Numbered from the stretch's first letter, positions 17,636 through 26,696 are shown. The stretch is 64,000 nucleotides of DNA from Devosia crocina (GCF_900116545.1 NZ_FPCK01000002.1:1-64000); one strand, 5' to 3'. Notes: generated by a model from the sequence alone, not told the origin. Numbers and translations: made by a program.

Positions 17636-18960
17636 ACCCGCTTGGCCCTCTATACCGCGCTATTGAATGGATGCCCATCGCCGCCCAGGATGCGGTAGTG
17701 CTCCTTGTCCTGCTTCTGCCGGCGCTCGTGGTCGGCGGCCTGGTGATTTTTGGCTACCGCCCGTTCTCCCTCGTGCGCGCCATGCTGTGGCGCTTCCGCT
17801 GGACCAATCTGCTCTTCATCGGCCTGATTGCCGTTTCCGTCGGTATCGGAGTTGGGCTGATCGCGCAGGAGCGCGGCTTGCGCCAGGGCACCGCCCGCGC
17901 TGCCGATCCGTTTGATCTGATTGTCGCAGCCCCGGGCAGCGAAATTACCATGTTGTTTGCAGCCGTTTACCTGCAGCCTTCAGATGTGCCTTTGCTGTCC
18001 GGCGACACCTATCAAAGCATCGCCACGGCGGAAAACGTCTCGCTCGCCGCACCGATCGCCTTTGGGGACAGCTACAACGCCTATCCCATTGTGGGATCGA
18101 CCCCTCAATTCGTGACGCATATGTCGCCCGCGCTGGTCGAGGGTGCGATGTTCAGGGGCCATGCCGATGCGGTGATCGGCTCGGGCGTCGATCTGACAAT
18201 TGGCGCGACTTTTACGCCAGCTCATGGGGTGGGTGACGCCGTCGAACACGACGCCCATGCGCAGTTCAAATACACGGTTGTTGGCCGCATGCAACCCACC
18301 GGCAGCCCTTGGGATCGTTCCATCGTGGTGCCGGTGGAGGCCGTTTGGGAAGTCCATGGCCTTGCCAACGGCCACGCGCCCGAACGGGCCGATCAACTCG
18401 GCCCGCCGTTTGATCCGGACTATTTCCCGGGCACACCGGCGGTGCTAGTTTCCGCGGAGCAGCTTTATGCCAACTACGCGCTGCGCGCGCAGTTTCAAAC
18501 CGCCGAGACAATGGCGTTCTTCCCCGGCGCAGTCCTCGCTTCCCTTCATGGCCTCATGGGCGATGTCCGCCAGGTGATGAGCGTGATGGCGGTAATCACC
18601 CAGGTACTGGTCACGACGGGCGTTCTTGTCGGGCTCGTCATTCTGATGCGCCTGTTTGCCCGGCGGCTGGCACTCTTGCGTGCTCTGGGCGCTCCGTCGC
18701 GATTCGTGTTCTCGGTGGTCTGGTCCTATGCGGCAACGCTGATCTTCATTGGCGCAGTCGCCGGCGTCGGCGTCGGCTTTCTGGCCGCTGCCATCATCTC
18801 CCGCGTCGTGACGGCGCAAACCGACATCCTGGTCAACGCCACGCTGTCATGGCCTGAATTTCACCTTGTGGCAGGATTCATCAGCCTCACGGTGCTGCTG
18901 GCCCTGGTGCCGGCCTTCATCGCCCTGTCGCGCCCGGTCATTACGGACCTGCGCAGCTGA
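17632..18960 (+). CDS. FtsX-like ABC transporter permease
   Basis: 442 aa. Membrane segments fall at about residues 20-42 and 58-80, followed by a periplasmic domain of ~230 residues, then three membrane segments near 320-345, 360-390 and 415-435 that form the FtsX domain, with RLALLRALGAPSRFVF as the coupling loop. This is the layout of MacB/LolC-type permeases. Start ATG overlaps the ATPase stop by 4 bases. With the ATPase it makes a complete exporter or mechanotransmission complex. Confidence 0.9.
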   Translation: MNPLGPLYRAIEWMPIAAQDAVVLLVLLLPALVVGGLVIFGYRPFSLVRAMLWRFRWTNLLFIGLIAVSVGIGVGLIAQERGLRQGTARAADPFDLIVAAPGSEITMLFAAVYLQPSDVPLLSGDTYQSIATAENVSLAAPIAFGDSYNAYPIVGSTPQFVTHMSPALVEGAMFRGHADAVIGSGVDLTIGATFTPAHGVGDAVEHDAHAQFKYTVVGRMQPTGSPWDRSIVVPVEAVWEVHGLANGHAPERADQLGPPFDPDYFPGTPAVLVSAEQLYANYALRAQFQTAETMAFFPGAVLASLHGLMGDVRQVMSVMAVITQVLVTTGVLVGLVILMRLFARRLALLRALGAPSRFVFSVVWSYAATLIFIGAVAGVGVGFLAAAIISRVVTAQTDILVNATLSWPEFHLVAGFISLTVLLALVPAFIALSRPVITDLRS

Positions 18961-18973
18961 TTTCCTATTTTAT

Positions 18974-19489
18974 ATGAGACTCTACATGATCCGAGCTTGC
19001 CTGATCGTCCTCGCCTTACTCGCCACCACCATCATGGCGCAGGGTACATACGCCCATGGCGAGGCACACCAGGATCATGACGATCATGTTGTCGAGGCAG
19101 ATGGCGTTCGAGCGACCCACGCCTGGGCAAATGCCACCACAGGTTCCACCGCGCTGGTCTATGTGGAGCTCGAGAACATCTCCGAAAGCGCCGTTACACT
19201 GACCGGAGCGGAGACCGAGCTTGCGGCTTCCGCGCAGCTGGTCGGACTTGAGAACACCGGTGGTGAATTGGTCTATACCGTCATTCCTCAGATGCCGATC
19301 GCTGCAGGCTCGAAAATGGTACTTTCGCCCAATGGTCTGGCGATCCGGCTGGAGGGCCTCACCGCGCCTTTGGTGCATGGCGAGCACTTTCACATCGAGA
19401 TCGCGTTAGGTGACGTGCATCTCGATACGGCCGTGGAAATTGAATCGGCAACGGCCACCCAGCACAGCCATGCCGGCCACCAGCACTAA
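18974..19489 (+). CDS. PCuAC-fold periplasmic protein with His-rich ends
   Basis: 171 aa from 18974 (or from the ATG at 18986; neither has a strong ribosome binding site). A signal peptide ends near TYA-H. The mature protein starts HGEAHQDHDDH and ends HSHAGHQH, and its core has the PCu(A)C pattern THAWANATTGST.LVYVELEN...L.PNGLAIRLEGL. The copper ligands of true PCuAC proteins (His..Met and HxM) are replaced: LVGLE, VYTVI and LAIR stand at those places. So copper binding through the usual site is unlikely, and the His tails may bind zinc or another metal. Last gene of the ABC transporter unit. Confidence 0.75.
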   Translation: MRLYMIRACLIVLALLATTIMAQGTYAHGEAHQDHDDHVVEADGVRATHAWANATTGSTALVYVELENISESAVTLTGAETELAASAQLVGLENTGGELVYTVIPQMPIAAGSKMVLSPNGLAIRLEGLTAPLVHGEHFHIEIALGDVHLDTAVEIESATATQHSHAGHQH

Positions 19490-19498
19490 AGGCGACAG

Positions 19499-19987
19499 CT
19501 AAGGCGATAGGAGCTCTAGCAGGTGTGCGGCTTGATCTGGATCTCCCCAGTCCACCGCACCTTGCTTCCGAAACAACACCGCCCCATTGACGTCGACCAC
19601 GAGAGTGCTTGGATAGCCAAGGATCGTCAACGCGGTGCCCACATTGCCCTTAACCTGCCGATAAGTTGGCAGATCAACGTCCAGATCGTCCAGGAAGGCG
19701 TCGATATTGATCATGCTCATGGTGTCGATGGAGACCAGCACCAGCTGTTCTTCGAGCCCATAAGCATCTGCAAATGCCTCAAGCTCGGGCAACTCCTCGC
19801 GGCACGGCCTGCACCATGTTGCCCAAAGGTGCAGAATGGTCTTTGCGCCGATCAAGCGATCCAGGCGCGTAGTCTCTGACCTATCGTTTTCAACCCTAAC
19901 TGTCGACAGATCAACCTGAGTTGGCTGCGCAGATGCCCCTATGGGCAGCGTCAAGAGAGCGAAGGCGAGTGTGCTGTATCTGAGCAT
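19499..19987 (-). CDS. TlpA-like thioredoxin-fold protein, exported
   Basis: 162 aa with a signal peptide ending near GASA-Q. The redox motif WCRPC is at residues ~58-62 after HLWATW, and the cis-Pro loop is GYPST near 124. TlpA/ResE-type proteins reduce disulfides or metal-binding cysteines in periplasmic partners. It is convergent with the PCuAC-fold gene, 9 bp apart, so shared function (for example keeping CPFC or metal-binding cysteines reduced) is possible but not shown. Confidence 0.88.
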   Translation of the reverse strand: MLRYSTLAFALLTLPIGASAQPTQVDLSTVRVENDRSETTRLDRLIGAKTILHLWATWCRPCREELPELEAFADAYGLEEQLVLVSIDTMSMINIDAFLDDLDVDLPTYRQVKGNVGTALTILGYPSTLVVDVNGAVLFRKQGAVDWGDPDQAAHLLELLSP

Positions 19988-20000
19988 GCCCTTTTGTACT

Positions 20001-20638
20001 TCACGCGTGAGTCCCCCTCATGACAGCTTGTGCCTCAAGCGAACCCGCCATGTGCGCTCCGGAAGACGGCTCTTCTGGAGTCAATGGCGTCAGCAATAAC
20101 CGGCGTTGCCATTTAGAGCAAAGATGCCCTTTTAAGAGACATTGTTGCGCGGGCGCTGGAAACGAGGGCCTCGCCGAAATTTCCACCTGACCGGGACACC
20201 TACGGCTTCGCGGCCGAGGCCGAGCGCGCAATGCGGAATGTCCTCAAGACCATCATCAACCTACCACGCTCAACGACGAATGGCAGTTTTACCGCCGCTT
20301 CACGGCGACCCGGTTTGATGGACTGAGTCCGCGAGGCGGCGCCGGCGTCGTCACCGCTTCCATCGCGGCCGCTTCTGGTGCCACGTACAATCCACAGATT
20401 AGACTTCAGAAAGTGCCGCTGGCAGCCGCCCTGTCGCAATAGAATGTAATGCTTCGATGTCCCTGCAGCGCTGAAGCCGGGGTGTCTGGGGAGACCGCAT
20501 TTTTAGGGCTTTTTGACCGCTCTCGATTTGTTTTCCCCGATTGCAATCAAGGCGATCTGCTTCGCTTCGAGGGCAACTTTCCCGCACTGGGCTACAAGGA
20601 AAAGGATGTCTGACGCGCACTGGGGTGGGAGATCAAAG
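20001..20638. other. intergenic region with a possible gene remnant
   Basis: No intact gene. On the plus strand, bases ~20139-20276 read like protein (DIVARALETRAS, then DTYGFAAEAERAMRNVLK). The plausible coding then continues in another frame from ~20254 (TTLNDEWQFYRRF, then TRFDGLSPRGGAG) to ~20400, as if one gene had suffered a frameshift. I do not recognise the family, and no start or stop context supports it. Confidence 0.35.
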
Positions 20639-21169
20639 ATGGACGAACAGCGCCCGCCAATCCTCCCTTTCACCGCTGAAACCGCAGCGCTCAAGGTACG
20701 CCGTGCTGAGGATGCCTGGAACGGGAAAAACCCGCTCCACGTATCACTGGCCTACACGCCCGATCCATGGTGGCGGAACCGCTCCGAATTCCTGATCGGC
20801 CGGAACACCACTGTTACCTTTCTCACGCGCAAATGGCCCGAGGAGCACAACTACCGGCTGATCAAGGAGGTCTGGGCCTTTACCGGCAACCAGGTCGCCG
20901 TCCGCTTCGCCTATGAGTGGCACGATGCCGATGGCAACTCGTTTCGCTCGCATGGCAATGAGCAATGGCGGTTCGACGCTCACGGACTGATGGAGCGGCG
21001 CGAAGCTTCCATCAACGATCTTCCCATCCAAGAAAGCGACCGCCGCTTCCTCTGGCAAGGAGAACGGCGACCCGACGACCACCCCGGCCTCACTGCGTTA
21101 GGCTGTAAGCTAACCATCGACGACGATGCGCCCCATCCCAGCCCTTCGCGAGCCCTTGTCGCTCCCTGA
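20639..21169 (+). CDS. DUF1348 family protein (NTF2-like fold)
   Basis: 176 aa from the ATG at 20639, chosen because GGGAGATC precedes it and the family begins with the same short PPxxPFT.ETA stretch. The body has the conserved pattern [42 protein letters not shown], and FRSHGNE.WRFD. These proteins fold like NTF2/SnoaL and have no established biochemical role. Single-gene unit; neighbours give no clue. Confidence 0.9.
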   Translation: MDEQRPPILPFTAETAALKVRRAEDAWNGKNPLHVSLAYTPDPWWRNRSEFLIGRNTTVTFLTRKWPEEHNYRLIKEVWAFTGNQVAVRFAYEWHDADGNSFRSHGNEQWRFDAHGLMERREASINDLPIQESDRRFLWQGERRPDDHPGLTALGCKLTIDDDAPHPSPSRALVAP

Positions 21170-21791
21170 AAGCGTACAACGTGCCTGCCCAGCCGATGAG
21201 CACTAGCCGCCAAAGGTAATCCTACAATTCCGAATAGCGCAGGCGCATAGGCCGGAACGCGACTTCGAATCCGGCCACGCCAGGCGAGGGCCTCTGTCTT
21301 CCGTTTACTGCGGCACTGTAACGACTACGGGCGTCCCTACGGTTGAAAAGTTTTGCGAGACCTACATCAGCTTCGGAGAACTGGTAAAGTCTGGGGTATG
21401 CCGGTGGGGCGAAAATTTGACCGCAAAATGGAAAGTAGAGATAGTTCCGGCGTATGCGCGCCCCGCATGCATATTCTACTTCAGGAGCCATTTTTCGATC
21501 GCGGCCTGAGATTTGTGGGAGGTCGAAAAGCCTGGGGTCGCGCAGTGCGCGGCTCATGCTTTTTGTCCGATGTCAGATTTCGTGAGATTGCATATCCGGC
21601 CAATGCGCCATTTAAGTCAAACCAGATGGCAAGATCGGCAAGGCTAACACCAAGAAAACCGGGTTTTTCCTACTGACTTGGCCAAAACCAATCGGAATTC
21701 AACACCCTCCTTAGTTTTTTGAACCGATCCCGCGCCGCTATCTGCACAAACGGGTTGTGCCCATGGTTAAAATGCGGCAACTTTCTGGCAA
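21170..21791. other. 622-bp region without a supported gene
   Basis: Short ORFs on both strands lack ribosome binding sites and family-like composition, and the base composition is less GC-biased than the surrounding genes. I see no repeat, RNA or att-like structure that I can defend. Confidence 0.4.
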
Positions 21792-22538
21792 ATGGGGGAC
21801 GTACCGCTGGATGTAGATCTGAAGCGACCGACCATCGTGCTGTTCGATCTCGATGGAACATTGGTGCACCACGTCAATCCGCGCGTCTTGCAGGCGCTCG
21901 AATTCCTAGACGATTGCTCGCATCGCGCGGGCCGCCTCGTGGCGCGATTCCGGCTCATGCGCCGGCAGCGTTCAGGCGTGCCGCCCAAGATGCCGAAGCT
22001 CTTGATGCACCGCGCATTGCACAAGGTGCGACGCAAGTCCGTCGAGGAAATGCTCGAGCCGTGCGAAACGTTGCGTGCCGTTCTGTCGCGGCTGCGCGAG
22101 GAAGGCGTGGTACTCGGGGTCGTCAGCAACGGGCTCGGGCGGGGCTATGGCCACGACGTTCTCGAGGCCTTCGATCTCAAGAAGTACTTTTCAGCCTTTG
22201 TGTTCCGCGAAGATGTCAGCCGCGGCAAGCCTTGGCCTGACTCGATCCTTGCGGCTCTCGATGGCATCGGACGCAACGTGCGGCAACGTGATGTGATCTG
22301 GTATATCGGGGACCAGCGCAAGGATGTCGATGCGGCCCTTGCGGCTTCGGCAAAGCTGAAGCGCCCTGTTACCCCGGTCGCCTTGGGACCTCGCGCAGCC
22401 CTGCGCACCCTAGACGGAGACTGCCCCAACCTGCAGGTGATGTGGTCTGCGTCCGATCTTGAGCGGCATGTGGCAGCGCTTTTCCCGCAACCCTGCGCAG
22501 ACGAGGCATTCGGCCCCTTCCCTGTGGCTACGGCCTGA
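21792..22538 (+). CDS. HAD-superfamily hydrolase
   Basis: 248 aa. Motif I is FDLDGTL (residues ~19-25), motif II SNG (~116-118), motif III Lys in RGKPWPD (~152) and motif IV in GDQRKDVDAA (~180). The cap is inserted between motifs I and II and is rich in Arg/Lys (RLMRRQRSG...KVRRKS), which could favour an acidic or nucleotide substrate. Phosphoglycolate-phosphatase-like in layout; substrate unknown. The start lacks a clear ribosome binding site. Confidence 0.85.
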   Translation: MGDVPLDVDLKRPTIVLFDLDGTLVHHVNPRVLQALEFLDDCSHRAGRLVARFRLMRRQRSGVPPKMPKLLMHRALHKVRRKSVEEMLEPCETLRAVLSRLREEGVVLGVVSNGLGRGYGHDVLEAFDLKKYFSAFVFREDVSRGKPWPDSILAALDGIGRNVRQRDVIWYIGDQRKDVDAALAASAKLKRPVTPVALGPRAALRTLDGDCPNLQVMWSASDLERHVAALFPQPCADEAFGPFPVATA

Positions 22539-22550
22539 GCGCAAAGCGTC

Positions 22551-22988
22551 TTAGAAATCAAAGCCCATCTGATTGGCCGCCGGGACGGGTGCGGGCTGCG
22601 GCGGCGCGGGTTCGCGCGAAGGCGTGGCTTTTGCCTTCTTTATCACCAGCTTGTCACTTGCCGGCTCGCCAACGGTTTTTGGCACCGGCTTGGCCTTGAC
22701 TGCTTGCGGTTCCCTCAGCGCAAGCAGGTCGATGAACGACCGCGCAGCTTCGAGCTTGGCAGGTTTGAAAGCGTAGAGGTTTTCCCTGCCCTTCTTTACT
22801 TCGGCCACAAGGCCTGCCGTCTTGAGCACGCGTAAATGCCGGGAAATGGCGGGCCGGCTGATCGAGAAGCCTTCGGTCAGAACATGCACCGGTTTGGGCC
22901 CATCACGCAAAATCTCGAGAATGCGATAGCGCGTTGCGTCGGCCAGTGCCGAGTAAAGCGAAATGGGTGGCTTGGGCTTCTTGGTCAT
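22551..22988 (-). CDS. ArsR-family winged-helix regulator
   Basis: 145 aa. Residues ~10-80 form the ArsR HTH (LADATRYRILEILRDGPKPVHVL, then ISRPAISRHLRVLKTAGLV, wing KKGRENLYAF). No metal-binding CxC motif is present in the HTH, so it is of the non-metal group. A Lys/Ala/Pro-rich tail of ~55 residues ends NQMGFDF, a short motif that looks conserved for binding. It is convergent with the HAD gene and divergent from the hemolysin III gene. Confidence 0.88.
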   Translation of the reverse strand: MTKKPKPPISLYSALADATRYRILEILRDGPKPVHVLTEGFSISRPAISRHLRVLKTAGLVAEVKKGRENLYAFKPAKLEAARSFIDLLALREPQAVKAKPVPKTVGEPASDKLVIKKAKATPSREPAPPQPAPVPAANQMGFDF

Positions 22989-23147
22989 GCTGGAACGCCT
23001 ACGTAACTCGCCCGTTACAGGTCAAGCGAGGCGACCATTTCTGCACCGGAATCCTCGCTCCAAAAGAGCATGCGCGGCCTTGGCCTTGATCCGCATCTAT
23101 CAGTTAATCTCGCGCCGGCAGAATGCCGGCACGCAGGAGATCAGACC

Positions 23148-23834
23148 ATGATCGAGCAAGAGCCGAAGAGCTATTGCTGGTGGAGCCGGCAGCAGCGGCC
23201 ATTCACCCCAGCCGAAGTGATCGTGGATGCGGCCGTGCATATCCTGGGTCTGGTGGTGGCTGTGGCGGCAGGAGCGGTGTTGCTGACCCTGGCTTCACTG
23301 CGCACTGCACCCGAGGCACTGCCGCATCTTCTGGTTTATGTCTCGACACTGGTGGTCGTGCTCGGCGTCTCGCTGGCCTACAATATGGCGCCGGTTTCAC
23401 CCATCAAGCGGCTTCTGGCGCGCTTCGACCAGGCAGCGATTTTTCTTTTTATCGCCGGGTCCTATACCCCGTTCCTGGCCGTGTTGGGCGGCACGACGGC
23501 CGGAGCGGTGATGATGAGTCTGGTATGGGGTGCCTCGCTTGTCGGCATGGCGCTGAAGCTGATCGTCCCGCATCGGTTCGGACGGCTCGCTATCGTTCTT
23601 TATCTTGCCATTGGCTGGAGCGGCATCATGGTGTTTCAGGCGCTCGCCCAGGAACTGCCCGCCTCGACGCTCTGGTTGCTGCTCGCGGGTGGGGTGACCT
23701 ATTCGGCCGGGATCATCTTCCACCTCTGGGAGAAGCTGAAGTTCCAGAATGCCTTATGGCATGTCTTCGTGGTCGCCGGCGCGAGCCTGCACCTTTGGGC
23801 CGTGATCGACTGCATGGTGATCGCGCGGCTCTAG
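23148..23834 (+). CDS. hemolysin III (HlyIII/PAQR) family membrane protein
   Basis: 228 aa from the ATG at 23148 (CAGGAGATCAGACC upstream). Seven membrane segments span the protein from ~22 to 225. PAQR-type polar residues are present: AEVIVDAAVHILG in the first helix region, SLAYNMAP, and W..FHLWEKL.FQNALWHVFVVAG.SLH near the end, where the His residues would bind a metal. Bacterial members are linked to membrane lipid homeostasis; the haemolysin label is historical. Confidence 0.9.
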   Translation: MIEQEPKSYCWWSRQQRPFTPAEVIVDAAVHILGLVVAVAAGAVLLTLASLRTAPEALPHLLVYVSTLVVVLGVSLAYNMAPVSPIKRLLARFDQAAIFLFIAGSYTPFLAVLGGTTAGAVMMSLVWGASLVGMALKLIVPHRFGRLAIVLYLAIGWSGIMVFQALAQELPASTLWLLLAGGVTYSAGIIFHLWEKLKFQNALWHVFVVAGASLHLWAVIDCMVIARL

Positions 23835-23837
23835 GCG

Positions 23838-24296
23838 CTATTCGGCTGCCGGAATCCGGTCGTGCGAGACGGTGTCGCCCGCTTCGATGCCGAGCTCGAC
23901 GCTGCGTCCGCCTGGGATTTCAAGAACGAACTGGACCGGGCCATCGGAAGGGATGGATGTCACGTCGTGCGGGCGGGCATTGACGTGGACATTGGCGATG
24001 ACGCCATCGGCACGGATGAACACCATGTCGAGCGGAATGAAAGTGTTACGCATCCAGAACGAGACATCGCGCTCGGCCAGAAAATCGAACAGCATGCCGG
24101 CATCGGGCGCCAGCTCCTGACGATACATCAGGCCCTTGGCGCGGCTTTCCGGGGTGTCGACGATCTCGACGGTGAACCTGTGTTCGCCAGTGTCGCTATG
24201 GACCGTCAGCTGGCGCTCGTCGCTGCAGGCAGCGAGCGGCATGCTGACGCTGAGCACGGCAAGGGCGGCGGCAAAGCCTCGCATCATGATGGTCAT
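23838..24296 (-). CDS. DUF192 family lipoprotein
   Basis: 152 aa. The N-terminus ends in a lipobox-like LAACS (Cys24), so it is probably a lipoprotein. The DUF192 core follows: ETPESR-like DTPESRAKGLMYRQ.L, MLFDF, FWMRNTFIPLDMVFI, VQFVLEIPGG. Small, widespread in Rhizobiales, function unknown. In many genomes it follows a cold-shock protein gene in the same direction, as here (50 bp downstream). Confidence 0.9.
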   Translation of the reverse strand: MTIMMRGFAAALAVLSVSMPLAACSDERQLTVHSDTGEHRFTVEIVDTPESRAKGLMYRQELAPDAGMLFDFLAERDVSFWMRNTFIPLDMVFIRADGVIANVHVNARPHDVTSIPSDGPVQFVLEIPGGRSVELGIEAGDTVSHDRIPAAE

Positions 24297-24346
24297 CTGA
24301 GGCCTATCCGTAACATTTGGCGAACGCTTGCGCCGGTTATCTCAAA

Positions 24347-24970
24347 TCAATGCGACGAGGGTGCGTCGCCCCAGCCATCGGGCCTGATTTCGGCGACCAT
24401 CAGGCCCTTGGGGCCATTGCCGTAGCGCACGAGAACGAACTGGCCAGGCCGCAATTCAGTGATGCCGAAGCGCCGCAGCGTTTCCATATGCACGAAAATA
24501 TCGGGCGTGCCCTCGCCTGCCGACAGGAAGCCGAAGCCGCGAATGCGGTTGAACCATTTCACCTCGAGCCGCACCATGGACGAGCTGGGCTCGACAGTGA
24601 CGTGGGTGCGCGGGCTGGGCATCTGCGCAGGGTGACGCGCGGTCGATTCGTCCATGGAAACGATGCGAAACGCCTGCAGGCCGCCCGGGCGATTGAGCGC
24701 CTCGACGACGATACGCGCGCCTTCATAGGCCGTCTGATAACCATCGCGGCGCAGGCACGTGACATGCAACAGCACATCGGCCTTGCCATCATCGGGAACG
24801 ATGAACCCGAACCCCTTGCCCGCATCGAACCACTTGATCGTGCCAGCGACTTCGATCGTATCCAGACCGGCTCCGTCCTGTCTTGGTGACAGGTTTTCGC
24901 GCTGATCCCGCTCGGATTCACGCGACGGATTGGCGGAATCACCGCTCTCGCCGTTGGTATTGACCCCCAT
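24347..24970 (-). CDS. double cold-shock-domain protein
   Basis: 207 aa with two CSDs. The first is at ~39-108 (GTIKWFDAGKGFGFIVPDDG, DVLLHVT), the second at ~134-203 (EVKWFNRIRGFGFLSAGEG, DIFVHMETL). Each keeps RNP1 (K/RGFGF) and RNP2 (VLLHV/IFVHM). An acidic, disordered N-terminal ~35 residues precedes them. Such two-domain proteins are common in Rhizobiales and bind single-stranded nucleic acid. Upstream of the DUF192 gene and probably cotranscribed. Confidence 0.93.
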   Translation of the reverse strand: MGVNTNGESGDSANPSRESERDQRENLSPRQDGAGLDTIEVAGTIKWFDAGKGFGFIVPDDGKADVLLHVTCLRRDGYQTAYEGARIVVEALNRPGGLQAFRIVSMDESTARHPAQMPSPRTHVTVEPSSSMVRLEVKWFNRIRGFGFLSAGEGTPDIFVHMETLRRFGITELRPGQFVLVRYGNGPKGLMVAEIRPDGWGDAPSSH

Positions 24971-25148
24971 GCCCCTACGCCTTTTTGCAACTCCCGCACG
25001 GTGCGGGTACTCCGACTAGACCGGTGCACTCTGTCCGATTCAGCATCAAAAGTTAAGAAGGTGTTGCGAATTTGTTGCCGCCGGTCCGCTTGCGGGACAG
25101 TTCAGGGCTTGTTAGGGCCACAACAGAATCATCCAAGCGGAGGCTGAA

Positions 25149-25565
25149 TTGAAATATCTGCACACCATGGTGCGCGTCACCAATGTCGAGGAGAGCCTCA
25201 GGTTCTACTGTGAAGGCCTCGGCCTTGAAGAAGTGCGCCGCACCGAAAACGAGAAAGGCCGCTTTACGCTGATCTTCCTGCGCGCGCCGGGCGATCAGGC
25301 CGGTGAAGTCGAGCTGACCTATAACTGGGATCCGGAGGCCTATACCGGCGGTCGCAATTTCGGGCATCTCGCCTATCGGGTCAAAGACATCTATGCGCTT
25401 TGCCAGCACCTGTCGGATATGGGCGTGACGATCAACCGCCCGCCGCGCGACGGTCACATGGCGTTCGTGCGCTCGCCCGACGGAATTTCGGTCGAGCTGA
25501 TCCAGGATGGCACCCTGCCCCCGCAGGAGCCTTGGGCCTCCATGCCGAATACAGGCGTTTGGTGA
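25149..25565 (+). CDS. gloA: glyoxalase I (lactoylglutathione lyase)
   Basis: 138 aa starting at TTG 25149 with GGAGG 7 bases upstream; the family start (KYLHTMVRV) demands this codon. It has the metal ligands of GloA: His5, a Glu in the VELTYNW strand, His in FGHLAYRV, and Glu in ISVELIQ. It isomerises the methylglyoxal-glutathione hemithioacetal to S-lactoylglutathione, in the cytoplasm, probably with Ni2+ or Zn2+. Length matches the short, Ni-type family. Confidence 0.95.
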   Translation: MKYLHTMVRVTNVEESLRFYCEGLGLEEVRRTENEKGRFTLIFLRAPGDQAGEVELTYNWDPEAYTGGRNFGHLAYRVKDIYALCQHLSDMGVTINRPPRDGHMAFVRSPDGISVELIQDGTLPPQEPWASMPNTGVW

Positions 25566-25625
25566 TCCCCCGGCGCTGACCTGAGCAACGGGGCGTCCCA
25601 AGCAGGCGCTCCGGGCTAGCGTTTA

Positions 25626-25656
25626 CCTCTCGCTAACCGTGCGGGTTAGCGGGAGG
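25626..25656. terminator. strong hairpin after gloA
   Basis: A 13-bp stem (CCTCTCGCTAACC with GGTTAGCGGGAGG, one G-T pair) closes a 5-base loop. The octamer GGTTAGCG appears again at once downstream (25655). No T-run follows on the plus strand, so it may be a Rho-type or processing hairpin rather than a classic terminator. Confidence 0.5.
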
Positions 25657-25745
25657 TTAGCGAAACAATTCTAATTTTAGCGACTGAATCCACCGCCCCA
25701 TTGTCTGTGGCTGAACTGCCACAGTGGCCGTTCGGGAAGGTCGCC

Positions 25746-26222
25746 ATGCTTCGCCTCATTCGCCTCTGTTTCGCTATCGTCGGTCTTGCAGGAGCGATCG
25801 CCGCCTGCGTACCCATGGCCATGTTCGCCTCCGGCAGCGGGTCGGGCTATAGCGGACTGCGCTCGGACTGGGGCACCTATGTCACCTCCAGCACCGTCAA
25901 TGCCTTCTGCCTGTCGCCCAAGCTGCGATTCCTGATCTGGGAATTCGAGGGGCACTTCGGCAAGAAGGTGGTGATGAACTCAGGCTATCGCGACGCTCAC
26001 CACAACAGTGCAGCGGGCGGGGCCGAACGTTCCTATCACACCAAATGCATGGCCGCGGACTTCTACATCCCCGGCGTCGACAAGCAGCGGCTGATTGCCT
26101 TTGCCATGCGCACCGGCAGCGTGGGCGGGCTCGGCTGCTATCCCGGCCGCAAGTTTATCCACGTGGACGTGCGCGACCGGCCGCGCGGCTATAATCGCCC
26201 CGTCACATTCTCAGGCTGTTGA
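25746..26222 (+). CDS. exported M15A-type peptidase-like protein (DUF882/YcbK-like)
   Basis: 158 aa from the ATG at 25746 (GGGAAGGTCGCC upstream). The N-terminus is a signal or lipoprotein-type sequence (hydrophobic core ending AACVP, Cys20). The C-terminal ~110 residues carry the peptidase M15 zinc pattern: SGYRDAHHN, SYHTKCMAADFYI (His..Asp) and FIHVDVRD (His). These enzymes trim peptidoglycan peptides in the periplasm. Metal ligands are intact, so an active enzyme is likely. Confidence 0.88.
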   Translation: MLRLIRLCFAIVGLAGAIAACVPMAMFASGSGSGYSGLRSDWGTYVTSSTVNAFCLSPKLRFLIWEFEGHFGKKVVMNSGYRDAHHNSAAGGAERSYHTKCMAADFYIPGVDKQRLIAFAMRTGSVGGLGCYPGRKFIHVDVRDRPRGYNRPVTFSGC

Positions 26223-26314
26223 TAACTTTTGGTTTTCTGAAAAAATCTCGAAAACCGAACGAGGGGGGTTGCGCAGCTCAAAAGCTCCCTCTATACGACA
26301 CCCAGCGTTGAGCG

Positions 26315-26388
26315 CGCCCTTCGTCTATCGGTTAGGACGGCACCCTTTCACGGTGCAGAGAGGGGTTCGATTCCCCTAGGGCGTACCA
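26315..26388 (+). tRNA. tRNA-Glu (anticodon TTC)
   Basis: A complete cloverleaf: acceptor GCGCCCT/AGGGCGT with a G-U first pair, anticodon stem GCACC/GGTGC around CTTTCAC, T-arm AGGGGTTCGATTCCCCT, and an encoded 3' CCA. The anticodon TTC reads GAA/GAG. Confidence 0.96.
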
Positions 26389-26446
26389 CGCTTCCCCCAC
26401 CTTGTAGTTGGGAAAGCAGGTTGGCTCAGGCGCTCAAACTGTTCAG

Positions 26447-26521
26447 GCGCCCATCGTCTAGCGGTCAGGACGACGCCCTCTCACGGCGTAAACAGGGGTT
26501 CGATTCCCCTTGGGCGTACCA
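26447..26521 (+). tRNA. tRNA-Glu (anticodon CTC)
   Basis: Acceptor GCGCCCA/TGGGCGT, anticodon stem ACGCC/GGCGT around CTCTCAC, T-arm AGGGGTTCGATTCCCCT, encoded CCA. It is 58 bp after tRNA-Glu(TTC), and the two are close in sequence, so they probably arose by duplication and are cotranscribed. Confidence 0.96.
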
Positions 26522-26696
26522 ACAGGTTTGGCACCAGATTTCCTTTCCCTCCAGTGTTGATCGCGGTCGGCAGAGCTTTTGCGTTGAGCGCGCGACCTGA
26601 CGGGTCCCCAGCGATTCCCCTCAGACGATTCGCCTTGGTATTTCTCCGCTTGAGGACGTCTGATGCCGGAGAGGCAGATTATTTCTGCCGCCAGGC

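Noticed and set aside
21170-21791. possible integration site or lost gene
   Set aside because: No integrase, tRNA end, direct repeats or coherent ORF is visible.
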